Shown here piece after piece: positions 1 to 5,790 of a stretch of 6,725 nt of DNA. Within the stretch, counting starts at the first letter, position 1; the number at the start of each line of letters is the position of its first letter. The notes under the pieces are model-generated. The model did not search any database, was not told the DNA's origin, and worked only from the letters and a program-made list of their open reading frames with translations. Origin of the DNA: Actinomycetes bacterium (lineage in GTDB: Bacteria; Actinomycetota; Actinomycetes; Actinomycetales; Cellulomonadaceae); the NCBI GenBank assembly GCA_021793115.1, contig JAJYTJ010000191.1, positions 1-6,725 of the forward strand. The letters are read 5' to 3'. The translations under genes and the position numbers were made by a program.

Positions 1-2
1 AC

Positions 3-1067
3 GGCGGCCTGTGCCTGCCGATCGCCCTGCCGCACCGCACCTTCGTGGCGCTGCGCGCGCGCGACGACGACCAGGTGCGCCTGGTCTCGGCGCAGGAGGC
101 CTCGGCGGTCGTCGCGCTGTCGCTCGACGAGGTCGCCCCCGGCGCCGTACCGGGCTGGGCCTCCTACGCGGCCGGCGTGGCCTGGGCGCTGCGGCAGGAC
201 GGCCTCGCGGTGCGAGGCTTCGACGCCGCGGTGGACTCGTGCGTGCCCTACGGCGCCGGCCTGTCGTCGTCCGCGGCCCTGGAGTCCGCGTTCGGCGTCG
301 CGCTCGACGCGGTCTTCGGGCTAGGGCTGGCGGCCGACGACTCCGGCCGAGCACGCCTGGCGACCGCGTGCGTGCGGGCGGAGAACGAGATCGCCGGCGC
401 CCCGACCGGCGGGCTCGACCAGGCCGCGTCGCTGCGCTGCCACGCCGGCAACGCCCTCCTGCTCGACTGCCTCGACGGTTCGGTGGAGCAGGTGCCGTTC
501 GACCTGGCCGGGGCTGGGCTCGCGCTCCTCGTCGTCGACACCAAGGCCGAGCACTCGCACGCGACCGGCGGCTACGGCGCCCGGCGCGCGACCTGCGAGC
601 AGGCGGCCGCGATGCTCGGCGTGCCGCTGCTGCGCTCGCTGGCCGACTCGCCGGACGGCGGCGCGGTCGCGCTGGCCACGCTGGACGACGGCACGAGCGA
701 GGGCGCCCTGCGCTCCCGGCGCGTGCGCCACGTCCTCACCGAGATCGGGCGCGTGCGCGAGTTCGTCGCCCTGCTGCGGTCGGGGCACGTCGACCAGGTG
801 GGGCCGGCGATGGACGCGTCGCACGCGTCCCTGCGCGACGACTACGAGGTGTCCTGCCGCGAGCTGGACCTCGTCGTGTCGACCGCCCGCGCCGCCGGCG
901 CGCTGGGTGCCCGGATGACGGGCGGCGGCTTCGGCGGCTCCGCGATCGCGCTGGTGCGGGCGGGGACCGAGGCGGACGTGGCTGCGGCGGTGGCGACGGC
1001 CTTCGCCGCCGCCGGGCTCCGCTCACCCGAGTTCCTGCTGGCCCTGCCGTCGCCACCGGCCGAGTAG
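3..1067 (+). CDS. galK: Galactokinase, 5'-truncated by window edge
   Basis: GHMP-family kinase that phosphorylates galactose to galactose-1-phosphate with ATP, the first committed step of the cytosolic Leloir pathway. The frame is open from base 3 and 354 residues are visible. They begin with GGLCLPIALPHRT, which normally follows the N-terminal GRVNLIGEHTDYN signature, so about 35 to 50 residues, including the catalytic Arg region, lie outside the window. Visible landmarks are the ATP-binding GHMP loop PYGAGLSSSAALE (visible residues 82-94), the TGGLDQ segment whose Asp (visible residue 139) matches the catalytic Asp of the family's GIMDQ motif, and the C-terminal glycine-rich motif MTGGGFGGS (305-313). 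The segment VVDTKAEHSHATGGYGARR matches the usual strand and GEYAxRR region. The gene ends in TAG at 1065-1067 and converges on the exonuclease gene. No galT or galE is visible, so operon membership cannot be judged. Identification as galactokinase rather than another GHMP kinase is secure from the combined motifs. Confidence 0.95.
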   Translation, partial: GGLCLPIALPHRTFVALRARDDDQVRLVSAQEASAVVALSLDEVAPGAVPGWASYAAGVAWALRQDGLAVRGFDAAVDSCVPYGAGLSSSAALESAFGVALDAVFGLGLAADDSGRARLATACVRAENEIAGAPTGGLDQAASLRCHAGNALLLDCLDGSVEQVPFDLAGAGLALLVVDTKAEHSHATGGYGARRATCEQAAAMLGVPLLRSLADSPDGGAVALATLDDGTSEGALRSRRVRHVLTEIGRVREFVALLRSGHVDQVGPAMDASHASLRDDYEVSCRELDLVVSTARAAGALGARMTGGGFGGSAIALVRAGTEADVAAAVATAFAAAGLRSPEFLLALPSPPAE

Positions 1068-1081
1068 GCCGCCTGCCGGCC
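1067..1081. terminator. Weak hairpin between convergent galK and xth
   Basis: A short inverted repeat GGCCG (1067-1071) / CGGCC (1077-1081) with a 5-base loop starts on the last base of the galK stop codon. It lies in the 60-base gap between convergent genes, where a shared terminator would be expected. The stem is only 5 base pairs and no T-run follows on either strand, so this is a tentative call. The rest of the gap holds nothing else convincing apart from a 10-base direct repeat, CGGCGTCGGG, at 1087-1096 and 1118-1127. Confidence 0.25.
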
Positions 1082-1127
1082 ACCGTCGGCGTCGGGCCTA
1101 CCGGCTGCGGTCCCCACCGGCGTCGGG

Positions 1128-1928
1128 TTACGACACGTCGTACTCGGCCACCAGCGGCGCGTGGTCGCTGAACCGTTCGGCGTAGGTCGGCGCGCGGTCG
1201 ACCCGCACCGCGAGCGCCCGGTCCCCGAGCGCCGGCGTGGCGATCTGGTAGTCGATGCGCCAGCCGGCGTCGTTGTCGAACGCCTTGCCGCGCCACGACC
1301 ACCACGTGTACGGGCCGGGGCCGTCGCCCCCCAGCCGCCGGCCGACGTCCTGCCACCCGAGCTCGTCGAACCAGCGGTCGAGGTAGGCCCGCTCCCGGGG
1401 GAGGAATCCCGCGTGGTCGACGTTGCCCTTCCAGTTCTTCAGGTCCACCGGACGGTGGGCGATGTTGAGGTCGCCGGCGACGACCGCCGTGGCACCGGTC
1501 GCCGCGATCGCCGCCATCCGGGCCGTCACGGCGTCGAGGAAGGCGTACTTCTCGTCCATCGACGGCGTGCCCGCCGTGCCGGAGTGGACGTACGCGGAGG
1601 CCGCCGTGACCGAGCCACCGCCCGGCAGCTCGAGGTCGGCCTCCACCCACCGTCCGCGGTCCGTGGCCTCCCCCGTGCCGAGGCCGATCCGGATCGCCCG
1701 CATCGGCAGGCGCGAGGCGATCGCCACCCCGGCCCGCCCCTTGGCCACGGCCGCCTCATGGGCGAGGTGCCACTCGTCGCGCGAGAGGTGGTCGGCGAGG
1801 ATCTCGTCGTCCGCCCGGACCTCCTGCAGCAGCAGCACGTCCGGCGCGCAGGCGGCCAGCCAGGCCCCCATGCCCCGGCGGAACGCCGCCCTGATCCCGT
1901 TGACGTTGACCGACGCGACTCGCAGCAC
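1128..1928 (-). CDS. xth: Exodeoxyribonuclease III (AP endonuclease, ExoIII family)
   Basis: Mg2+-dependent DNA-repair nuclease of the endonuclease/exonuclease/phosphatase fold. It cleaves 5' of abasic sites in base excision repair and degrades 3' ends of duplex DNA. From the chosen GTG (1928-1926) the protein is 266 aa, almost the same as E. coli ExoIII (268 aa), and starts MLRVASVNVNGIRAA as the family does. Expected residues are present: Asn8, the metal ligand Glu36 in LLLQEVRADD, Tyr113 in SAYVHSG, Asp153 and Asn155 in VVAGDLNIAHRPVD, Asp226 in WRIDYQ, and the terminal Asp255-His256 pair in SDHAPLV. The frame stays open upstream to an ATG at 2012, but those 28 extra residues are low-complexity and unlike the family. 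GTG at 1955 is another alternative. The sequence before the chosen start (AAGATG, 6 bases upstream) is only a weak ribosome site. The gene lies 166 bases downstream of folD on the same strand. No clear promoter of its own is visible, so read-through from glyA-folD is possible. Confidence 0.95.
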   Translation of the reverse strand: MLRVASVNVNGIRAAFRRGMGAWLAACAPDVLLLQEVRADDEILADHLSRDEWHLAHEAAVAKGRAGVAIASRLPMRAIRIGLGTGEATDRGRWVEADLELPGGGSVTAASAYVHSGTAGTPSMDEKYAFLDAVTARMAAIAATGATAVVAGDLNIAHRPVDLKNWKGNVDHAGFLPRERAYLDRWFDELGWQDVGRRLGGDGPGPYTWWSWRGKAFDNDAGWRIDYQIATPALGDRALAVRVDRAPTYAERFSDHAPLVAEYDVS

Positions 1929-1998
1929 CCGGACATCTTGCCGGACCCCACCCACGCGCCTCGCCGCATCCGGCTCGCCCCCGGTCCCACCGGCGACA

Positions 1999-2051
1999 AG
2001 TGGAGCCGACACGCAACGACACGCCGCGTGGACGTGCCATCCGGCTCCACT
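1999..2051. repeat. Perfect 10-bp inverted repeat in folD-xth gap
   Basis: AGTGGAGCCG (1999-2008) is the exact reverse complement of CGGCTCCACT (2042-2051), with 33 bases between the arms. A smaller CACG/CGTG pairing (within 2020-2030) sits inside the loop. It lies in the non-coding gap between folD and xth, upstream of the preferred xth start. It could fold in the folD-xth transcript as a read-through-limiting or mRNA-processing structure, or be a spaced operator. No T-run follows on the minus strand, so it is not a classical intrinsic terminator. Function is unknown. Confidence 0.6.
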
Positions 2052-2057
2052 GGAGGT

Positions 2058-2109
2058 CGGACGAGCGCGTGCAGCTCAGACGAGCGCGCGGACGTCAGAC
2101 GAGCGCGCG
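2058..2109. repeat. Three 19-bp-period tandem copies of the folD 3' end
   Basis: The sequence CAGACGAGCGCGCG occurs at 2077-2090 and again, identically, at 2096-2109, with a diverged copy (CGGACGAGCGCGT) at 2058-2070. The spacing is exactly 19 bases each time. On the minus strand the copy at 2096-2109 covers the last codons and the TGA of folD (ending Arg-Ala-Leu-Val-stop), and the other two follow it in the 3' untranslated region. The arrangement looks like tandem duplication of the gene end by replication slippage. Because the stop codon lies inside the unit, the duplication did not lengthen the protein. Confidence 0.7.
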
Positions 2110-2976
2110 CTCGGCCGCCTCCACCACGTTGGCCAGGAGCATGGCCCGGGTCATCGGCCCCACCCCACCGGGGTTCGGGGACACCCAGGCCGCCACCTCG
2201 CGCACCGCCGGGTCGACGTCGCCCGCCACGCGCGACGCCCCGGTGGCCGGGTCGACCACGCGCGAGACGCCGACGTCCACGACGACCGCACCGGGCCGGA
2301 CCATGTCGGCCGTGATGATCGACGGCACGCCCGCGGCGGCGATGACGACGTCGGCCGAGCGGGTGTGCGCCGCGAGGTCCGCCGTGCCGGTGTGCGTCAG
2401 CGTGACCGTCGCGTTGACCGCGCGCCGCGTGAGCAGCAGGCCGATCGACCGGCCCACCGTCACGCCCCGCCCGACGACGACCACGTGCGCGCCGTGCAGC
2501 GGCACCCCGTGCCGCTCCAGCAGCTCGAGGATGCCGCGCGGCGTGCACGGCAGCGGCGACGTCACCGGCTCGTTGACGCGCAGCACCAGGCGACCCAGGT
2601 TCGTCGGGTGCAGTCCGTCAGCGTCCTTGGCCGGGTCGACGAGCTCGAGTGCCCGCTGGGCGTCGAGCCCGCGCGGCAGCGGCAGCTGCACGATGAACCC
2701 GGTGCACGCCGGGTCGGCGTTGAGCCGCGCGATCGCCGCCTCGACCTCGTCCTGCGACGCCGTGGCGGGCAGGTCTTCGCGGATCGAGGCGATCCCCACC
2801 TCCGCGCAGTCGCGGTGCTTGCCGGCGACGTAGATCTGCGACCCCGGGTCGTCGCCGACGAGCAGCGTGCCCAGGCCCGGCCGCACGCCGCGCACGGCGA
2901 GCGCCGCGACGCGCGCGCGCAGCTCGCCCTTGATGGCGGCGGCGGTCGCCTTCCCGTCGAGGAGGGCGGCCGTCAT
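2095..2976 (-). CDS. folD: Bifunctional methylene-THF dehydrogenase / methenyl-THF cyclohydrolase FolD
   Basis: Cytosolic enzyme of one-carbon metabolism. It oxidises 5,10-methylene-THF with NAD(P)+ to 5,10-methenyl-THF and hydrolyses that to 10-formyl-THF, the donor for purine synthesis and initiator tRNA formylation. At 293 aa it has full family length. The N-terminal catalytic domain holds Tyr49 and Lys53 in [16 protein letters not shown], Gln97 in GFIVQLPLP and the acidic [12 protein letters not shown] loop (Asp118/Asp120). The Rossmann domain follows with [15 protein letters not shown] (165-179), where the usual GRS-x-x-VG is GRGVTVG, and the signature [15 protein letters not shown] (267-281). 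The start ATG shares its A with the glyA stop (TGATG at 2978-2974), so translation is probably coupled to glyA and falls under the same riboswitch. The 3' end is tandemly repeated just past the stop. Confidence 0.97.
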   Translation of the reverse strand: MTAALLDGKATAAAIKGELRARVAALAVRGVRPGLGTLLVGDDPGSQIYVAGKHRDCAEVGIASIREDLPATASQDEVEAAIARLNADPACTGFIVQLPLPRGLDAQRALELVDPAKDADGLHPTNLGRLVLRVNEPVTSPLPCTPRGILELLERHGVPLHGAHVVVVGRGVTVGRSIGLLLTRRAVNATVTLTHTGTADLAAHTRSADVVIAAAGVPSIITADMVRPGAVVVDVGVSRVVDPATGASRVAGDVDPAVREVAAWVSPNPGGVGPMTRAMLLANVVEAAERALV

Positions 2977-4253
2977 CAGTACTGCTTCAGGTCGGCGTAG
3001 AGCGGGAACGCGTCGGCGAGCTTCGCCACCCGGGCGCGCAGGGCAGGGACATCCGTCGAGGCACCACCGACGAGCGCGGTGGCGATGATGTCGGCCACCT
3101 CGGTGAACTCGGCGTCGCCGAAGCCACGCGTCGCGAGCGCGGGCGTGCCGATCCGCAGGCCCGAGGTGACTCGCGGCGGGCGCGGGTCGAACGGCACCGC
3201 GTTGCGGTTGACCGTGATGCCGGCGTCATGGAGCAGGTCCTCGGCCTGCTGGCCGTCGAGCGGCGAGTTGCGCAGGTCGACGAGGACGAGGTGGACATCG
3301 GTGCCGCCGGTCAGGACGTCGACGCCGGCCGCCGTGACGTCGGGCGCGGTGAGCCGCTCGGCGATGATCTGCGCGCCCGAGAGCGTCCGCTGCTGGCGGT
3401 CCTTGAACTCGTCGGTCGCCGCGATCTTGAACGCGACCGCCTTGGCCGCCACGACGTGCATGAGCGGGCCGCCCTGCTGGCCGGGGAACACCGCGGAGTC
3501 GATCTTCTTGGCCCACTGCTCCTTGGACAGCAGGAAGCCCGAGCGCGGACCGCCGATCGTCTTGTGCACCGTCGAGGAGACGACGTCCGAGTACGGCACC
3601 GGCGACGGGTGCAGGCCGGCGGCGACGAGCCCCGCGAAGTGCGCCATGTCGACCCAGAGCTTGGCGCCCACCTCGTCGGCGATCTCACGGAACGCGGCGA
3701 AGTCCAGGTGCCGGGGGTAGGCGGACCAGCCGCCGATGATGACCTCAGGCCGGTGCCGCAGCGCGGCCTCGCGCACGGCCTCGGGCTCGATGCGGTACGT
3801 CTGCGGGTCCACGCCGTAGGCCGCGACGTCGTAGAGACGCCCGGAGAAGTTGATCTTCATGCCGTGCGTGAGGTGGCCGCCGTGGGACAGCTCGAGCCCC
3901 AGGATCCGGTCACCCGCGCTGGCCAGCGCGTGCAGCACCGCGGCGTTGGCGGTGGCGCCCGAGTGGGGCTGGACGTTGGCGTGCTCGGCGCCGAACAGCG
4001 CCTTGGCGCGGTCGATCGCGATGGTCTCGGCGACGTCGACCTGCTCGCAGCCGCCGTAGTAGCGGTGCCCGGGGTAGCCCTCGGCGTACTTGTTGGTCAG
4101 CACCGAGCCGGTGGCCTGGAGCACCGCCCGGGGGACGAAGTTCTCCGAGGCGATCATCTCGAGCGTGCCCTGCTGGCGGGCGAGCTCGCCGTCCAGCACG
4201 GCGGCGATCTCGGGATCGACCTGCGACAGGCCCTGGTCGAGGAGGTTGGTCAT
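2976..4253 (-). CDS. glyA: Serine hydroxymethyltransferase GlyA
   Basis: PLP-dependent fold-type I enzyme that converts serine plus THF to glycine plus 5,10-methylene-THF, the main entry of one-carbon units. The protein is 425 aa, normal for bacterial SHMT. Recognisable elements, in order, are [18 protein letters not shown], the substrate-binding [28 protein letters not shown], the PLP-contacting [18 protein letters not shown], the Schiff-base lysine in [25 protein letters not shown], and the C-terminal [10 protein letters not shown]. The strand is open far upstream in this frame because of the high G+C. ATG at 4253 is chosen because [16 protein letters not shown] matches family N-termini and because GGGAG lies 6 bases before it. 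It is the first gene after the ZTP riboswitch and shares one base with folD, forming a supply operon for 10-formyl-THF. Confidence 0.98.
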   Translation of the reverse strand: MTNLLDQGLSQVDPEIAAVLDGELARQQGTLEMIASENFVPRAVLQATGSVLTNKYAEGYPGHRYYGGCEQVDVAETIAIDRAKALFGAEHANVQPHSGATANAAVLHALASAGDRILGLELSHGGHLTHGMKINFSGRLYDVAAYGVDPQTYRIEPEAVREAALRHRPEVIIGGWSAYPRHLDFAAFREIADEVGAKLWVDMAHFAGLVAAGLHPSPVPYSDVVSSTVHKTIGGPRSGFLLSKEQWAKKIDSAVFPGQQGGPLMHVVAAKAVAFKIAATDEFKDRQQRTLSGAQIIAERLTAPDVTAAGVDVLTGGTDVHLVLVDLRNSPLDGQQAEDLLHDAGITVNRNAVPFDPRPPRVTSGLRIGTPALATRGFGDAEFTEVADIIATALVGGASTDVPALRARVAKLADAFPLYADLKQY

Positions 4254-4259
4254 GGCGCG

Positions 4260-4264
4260 CTCCC
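4260..4264 (-). promoter_or_regulatory. glyA ribosome binding site
   Basis: GGGAG (4264-4260 read on the minus strand) lies 6 bases before the glyA ATG at 4253, a good Shine-Dalgarno position. It fixes the glyA start. Its bases can also pair locally: CCCG (4276-4273) with CGGG (4265-4262), or CGCUC (4287-4283) with GAGCG (4262-4258). It is therefore a plausible end point of riboswitch control. Confidence 0.7.
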
Positions 4265-4314
4265 GTGACGGTCGGGGTGTGCGAGCGGGGTCGGCCCGCA
4301 CACCGGGGTGTGTG
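4261..4314 (-). promoter_or_regulatory. Putative expression platform of the ZTP riboswitch
   Basis: This leader segment between aptamer and glyA start contains competing complementary blocks, all visible in the sequence. CACAC (4312-4308) can pair with GUGUG (4303-4299). The same strand can instead form an 8-bp stem, GGUGUGCG (4304-4297) with CGCACACC (4283-4276). CCGACCC (4294-4288) is fully complementary to GGGUCGG (4342-4336), which is the 5' side of aptamer stem P3. CCCG (4276-4273) can pair with CGGG (4265-4262) over the ribosome site. There is no U-run, so control of translation or Rho-dependent termination is more likely than intrinsic termination. That the switch works this way is inference; no folding energies were computed. 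Confidence 0.55.
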
Positions 4315-4322
4315 GCGACCGC

Positions 4323-4399
4323 CGGGCCCAGGCGTCCGACCCGCAGTCCTGCTGCTGCGTCGCTCCCCGGTGGGCACCCACCTTGCGCCAGTCGCGACG
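4323..4399 (-). promoter_or_regulatory. ZTP/ZMP riboswitch (pfl RNA) upstream of glyA
   Basis: The minus-strand transcript matches the pfl motif closely. Stem P1 is CGUCGC (4399-4394) with GCGACG (4363-4358). It is followed by the conserved GACUGGCG (4393-4386), stem P2 GGUGG (4382-4378) with CCACC (4373-4369), and the conserved GGGGAGCG (4368-4361). After a short 14-base linker comes hairpin P3, CGGGUC (4343-4338) with GGCCCG (4328-4323), whose loop and 3' side carry the signature CGCCUGGGC (4334-4326). GGCG (4389-4386) and CGCC (4334-4331) form the expected pseudoknot between the two halves. Established knowledge: this class binds the purine intermediate AICAR mono- or triphosphate (ZMP/ZTP), which signals 10-formyl-THF shortage, and often precedes glyA, folD, purH and fhs genes. 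Here it precedes glyA-folD and should act as an ON switch. The base before the CGCC is A where I recall C as usual; otherwise nothing is missing. Confidence 0.95.
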
Positions 4400-4404
4400 G
4401 CGTC

Positions 4405-4413
4405 AGCCTACCA
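4405..4413 (-). promoter_or_regulatory. Extended -10 promoter for the glyA-folD transcript
   Basis: The minus strand reads TGG-TAGGCT (4413-4405), a TGn extension followed by a TAnnnT -10 hexamer. A start about 7 bases downstream falls near 4398, right at the first base pair of riboswitch stem P1 (4399), as expected for a promoter serving an aptamer. No recognisable -35 hexamer lies 16 to 18 bases upstream, where the sequence is only G and C. The position relative to the aptamer is the strongest argument. Confidence 0.6.
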
Positions 4414-4430
4414 AGCCCCGCCGCCGCCCG

Positions 4431-4455
4431 GGCCCGCGGCATCTGCCCGCGGGCC
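4431..4455 (-). terminator. Hairpin terminator candidate after the phosphotransferase gene
   Basis: GGCCCGCGG (4455-4447) and CCGCGGGCC (4439-4431) form a perfect 9-bp all-G/C stem with a 7-base loop. It starts 25 bases past the stop of the APH-like gene and ends just before the glyA promoter. It has no U-tract; terminators without U-tracts are often proposed in actinobacteria. It would insulate the riboswitch operon from transcription of the upstream GNAT-APH pair. Confidence 0.5.
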
Positions 4456-4480
4456 GCCGGGCCACGCGCGGCAGGGTCGG

Positions 4481-5236
4481 CTAGGTCGCGTCCCACAGCC
4501 GCCGGTAGTAGGCCGTCCGCTCGTCGTCGGGCGCCACGCCGTACGCCTCGAGGAGCACCCCGTCCCATCCCGGGCCGTAGTTCCACGCCAGGCTGTAGGT
4601 CGCCACCGCCAGGTCCGCCCAGCGGTCGGCGACCCCGAGCGCGCCGAGGTCCACGTGGCCCGTCCAGCGCCCGGCGTCGTCGAGCAGCGTGTTCGGCGCG
4701 CACGCGTCGCCGTGGCAGACGACGAGGCGGTCGACCGGCGGCGGCTCCCGCAGCGCCGCCCGGGCCGCCGGCGAGCACGTGCCGCGCTCGTCGGCCCGCG
4801 CCAGCCGCGCGGCCACGCCCCAGTCGAAGGGGCACGCGGCCACGGGCAGCGCGTCGTGCATCGCACGCAGCCCGGCCCCGATGGCCGCCGCCGCCACGTC
4901 CGGCGCGGCGACCCACCGCGGCGACACCGCCGAGCGCCCCGGCACCGCGGCCGTGACGAGCCACGCCCCGTCGCCGTCCGCGGCCGCCTCGAGCACGTCG
5001 GGCACGGGCGTGTGCGGCGCCGCCCACGCCAGCCGCGCGGCCTCCTGCGCCAGGTCGATCCCGGAGCCCGCGGGTTGCCACTTGACGTACCGCCGCGTCG
5101 CCGGCAGGGCGAACGTCAGCCCTCCCCGCTCGTTGCGCCACACCGGCACGACGGGCTCGCCGGCGGCGACCGCCCGCACGGCCGCGGGCACGGCGACCGG
5201 CCCCGGCGGCGGCCCGGCGACGAACCGTGCCGTCAC
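4481..5236 (-). CDS. APH(3')-like aminoglycoside O-phosphotransferase family protein
   Basis: Eukaryotic-kinase-fold phosphotransferase of the APH family, which uses ATP to phosphorylate a small-molecule hydroxyl. The APH(3') branch is suggested by the C-terminal pattern [13 protein letters not shown] followed by AYGV and YYRRLWD. The protein is 251 aa, slightly short of the 264 to 271 usual for APH(3'). Kinase elements are intact: Lys52 in YVKWQP, Glu65, catalytic His175-Gly-Asp177 with Asn182 in [10 protein letters not shown], and the Mg-binding Asp196 in HVDLGALG. The start is GTG at 5236-5234, overlapping the stop of the GNAT gene (GTGA), with no close ribosome site, so translational coupling is likely. 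In-frame sequence continues upstream but overlaps the GNAT gene and looks non-coding. Catalytic competence is supported by the residues. Whether the substrate is an aminoglycoside or another metabolite, and whether it gives resistance, cannot be told from sequence. Confidence 0.85.
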   Translation of the reverse strand: MTARFVAGPPPGPVAVPAAVRAVAAGEPVVPVWRNERGGLTFALPATRRYVKWQPAGSGIDLAQEAARLAWAAPHTPVPDVLEAAADGDGAWLVTAAVPGRSAVSPRWVAAPDVAAAAIGAGLRAMHDALPVAACPFDWGVAARLARADERGTCSPAARAALREPPPVDRLVVCHGDACAPNTLLDDAGRWTGHVDLGALGVADRWADLAVATYSLAWNYGPGWDGVLLEAYGVAPDDERTAYYRRLWDAT

Positions 5237-5742
5237 GGCGTCGTGGCGTCGTCCTCGGCCGCGTCGTCGCCCAGCAGCTTGCGGAGGTACGCGTAGGTGA
5301 GGTCGCCGGCGGTCTGGTCGTTCTGGTACTCGTAGCCGCGCCTCTGGTACATCGCGATGTTGTGCACGGAGTCGCGCGACGTGAAGATCCACACCTCCTG
5401 CGTGCCCTCCGGCAGGTGGGTGACGATCTCGTTGAGCAGCCGGGTGCCGATGCCACGACCCTGCAGGTCCGGCGCGACGGCGAACCGGCCCAGCGTCGCC
5501 TTGGTGCCCTCGACGAGCACGCGGATCGAGGCGACGAGCCGGTGCCCGGCCCACGCGCCGAGCGTGACGACGTCCTCGCGCGCCAGGTCGGCACGCAGCT
5601 CGTCCAGGGTCTGTGTCAGCGGTGGGATGGTGACGTCCCCCACGAGCTGCGCCTCGGTGACGAAGGCGGCGCGCCGCAGGGTCAGCAGCTCCCCGGCGTC
5701 GTCGTCGCTCACGGGGCGGATGTCGAGCTCGTCGTCCGTCAT
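5233..5742 (-). CDS. GNAT family N-acetyltransferase
   Basis: Single-domain acetyl-CoA-dependent acyltransferase of the GNAT fold, 169 aa, with unknown acceptor. Motif A is clear: [19 protein letters not shown], in which QGRGIG (residues 94-99) is the pyrophosphate-binding Q-x-x-G-x-G loop. Motif B is the classical [13 protein letters not shown], with the Tyr that often protonates the CoA thiolate. The N-terminal region [10 protein letters not shown] with [11 protein letters not shown] is substrate-side helix. The tail is acidic and probably disordered. Start: ATG at 5742 ([11 protein letters not shown]) is preferred because it begins just before the first strand. An in-frame ATG at 5751 would add three residues, and neither has a strong ribosome site. 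It is first in a two-gene unit with the APH-like gene, overlapping it by 4 bases, and diverges from purU. Confidence 0.88.
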   Translation of the reverse strand: MTDDELDIRPVSDDDAGELLTLRRAAFVTEAQLVGDVTIPPLTQTLDELRADLAREDVVTLGAWAGHRLVASIRVLVEGTKATLGRFAVAPDLQGRGIGTRLLNEIVTHLPEGTQEVWIFTSRDSVHNIAMYQRRGYEYQNDQTAGDLTYAYLRKLLGDDAAEDDATTP

Positions 5743-5776
5743 GCGCCCCATCGTTTCAGGTGAGCGGGCGGGGCAC

Positions 5777-5782
5777 TACTGT
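5777..5782 (+). promoter_or_regulatory. -10 element of purU, probably leaderless
   Basis: TACTGT fits the TAnnnT -10 pattern and ends 8 bases before the purU GTG at 5791. A start 7 to 9 bases downstream would be at 5789-5791, so the mRNA would begin at or within two bases of the start codon. No Shine-Dalgarno sequence lies before the GTG (GTCGGGCCTC precedes it). The region about 17 bases upstream (TTTCAG at 5754-5759) is at best a poor -35. Confidence 0.55.
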
Positions 5783-5790
5783 CGGGCCTC

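Noticed and set aside
1087..1127. Direct repeat CGGCGTCGGG (1087-1096 and 1118-1127) between galK and xth.
   Set aside because: Ten G/C-rich bases repeating once in a region of this composition is close to chance. No second feature supports an attachment site or operator.
1929..2012. An N-terminal extension of the exonuclease up to ATG 2012.
   Set aside because: The 28 extra residues do not resemble ExoIII N-termini, and the protein from 1928 already has the family length and start MLRVASVNVNG.
2058..2109. Short, evenly spaced repeats resembling a CRISPR fragment.
   Set aside because: The unit is 14 bases with 5-base gaps, far shorter than CRISPR repeats and spacers, and it is derived from the folD coding end. 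No cas genes are present.
11..3000. Long open frames on the opposite or shifted frames over galK, xth, folD and glyA.
   Set aside because: They are Arg/Pro/Gly/Ala-rich with no family motifs, and each overlaps a gene with complete catalytic motifs. They are typical shadows in high-G+C DNA.
2976..5594. The glyA reading frame stays open upstream for more than 1.3 kb beyond the glyA ATG, giving an apparent large fusion protein.
   Set aside because: The upstream part is arginine/alanine-rich low-complexity sequence that runs through the riboswitch and antisense-frames two recognisable genes. Stops are rare at this G+C. glyA has its own SD and a family-like N-terminus at 4253.
5743..5790. A promoter for the GNAT gene on the minus strand within the divergent gap.
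   Set aside because: The best hexamer (TAGTGC) lacks the final T of TAnnnT and no -35 is visible. A promoter must exist for this unit but I cannot place it.
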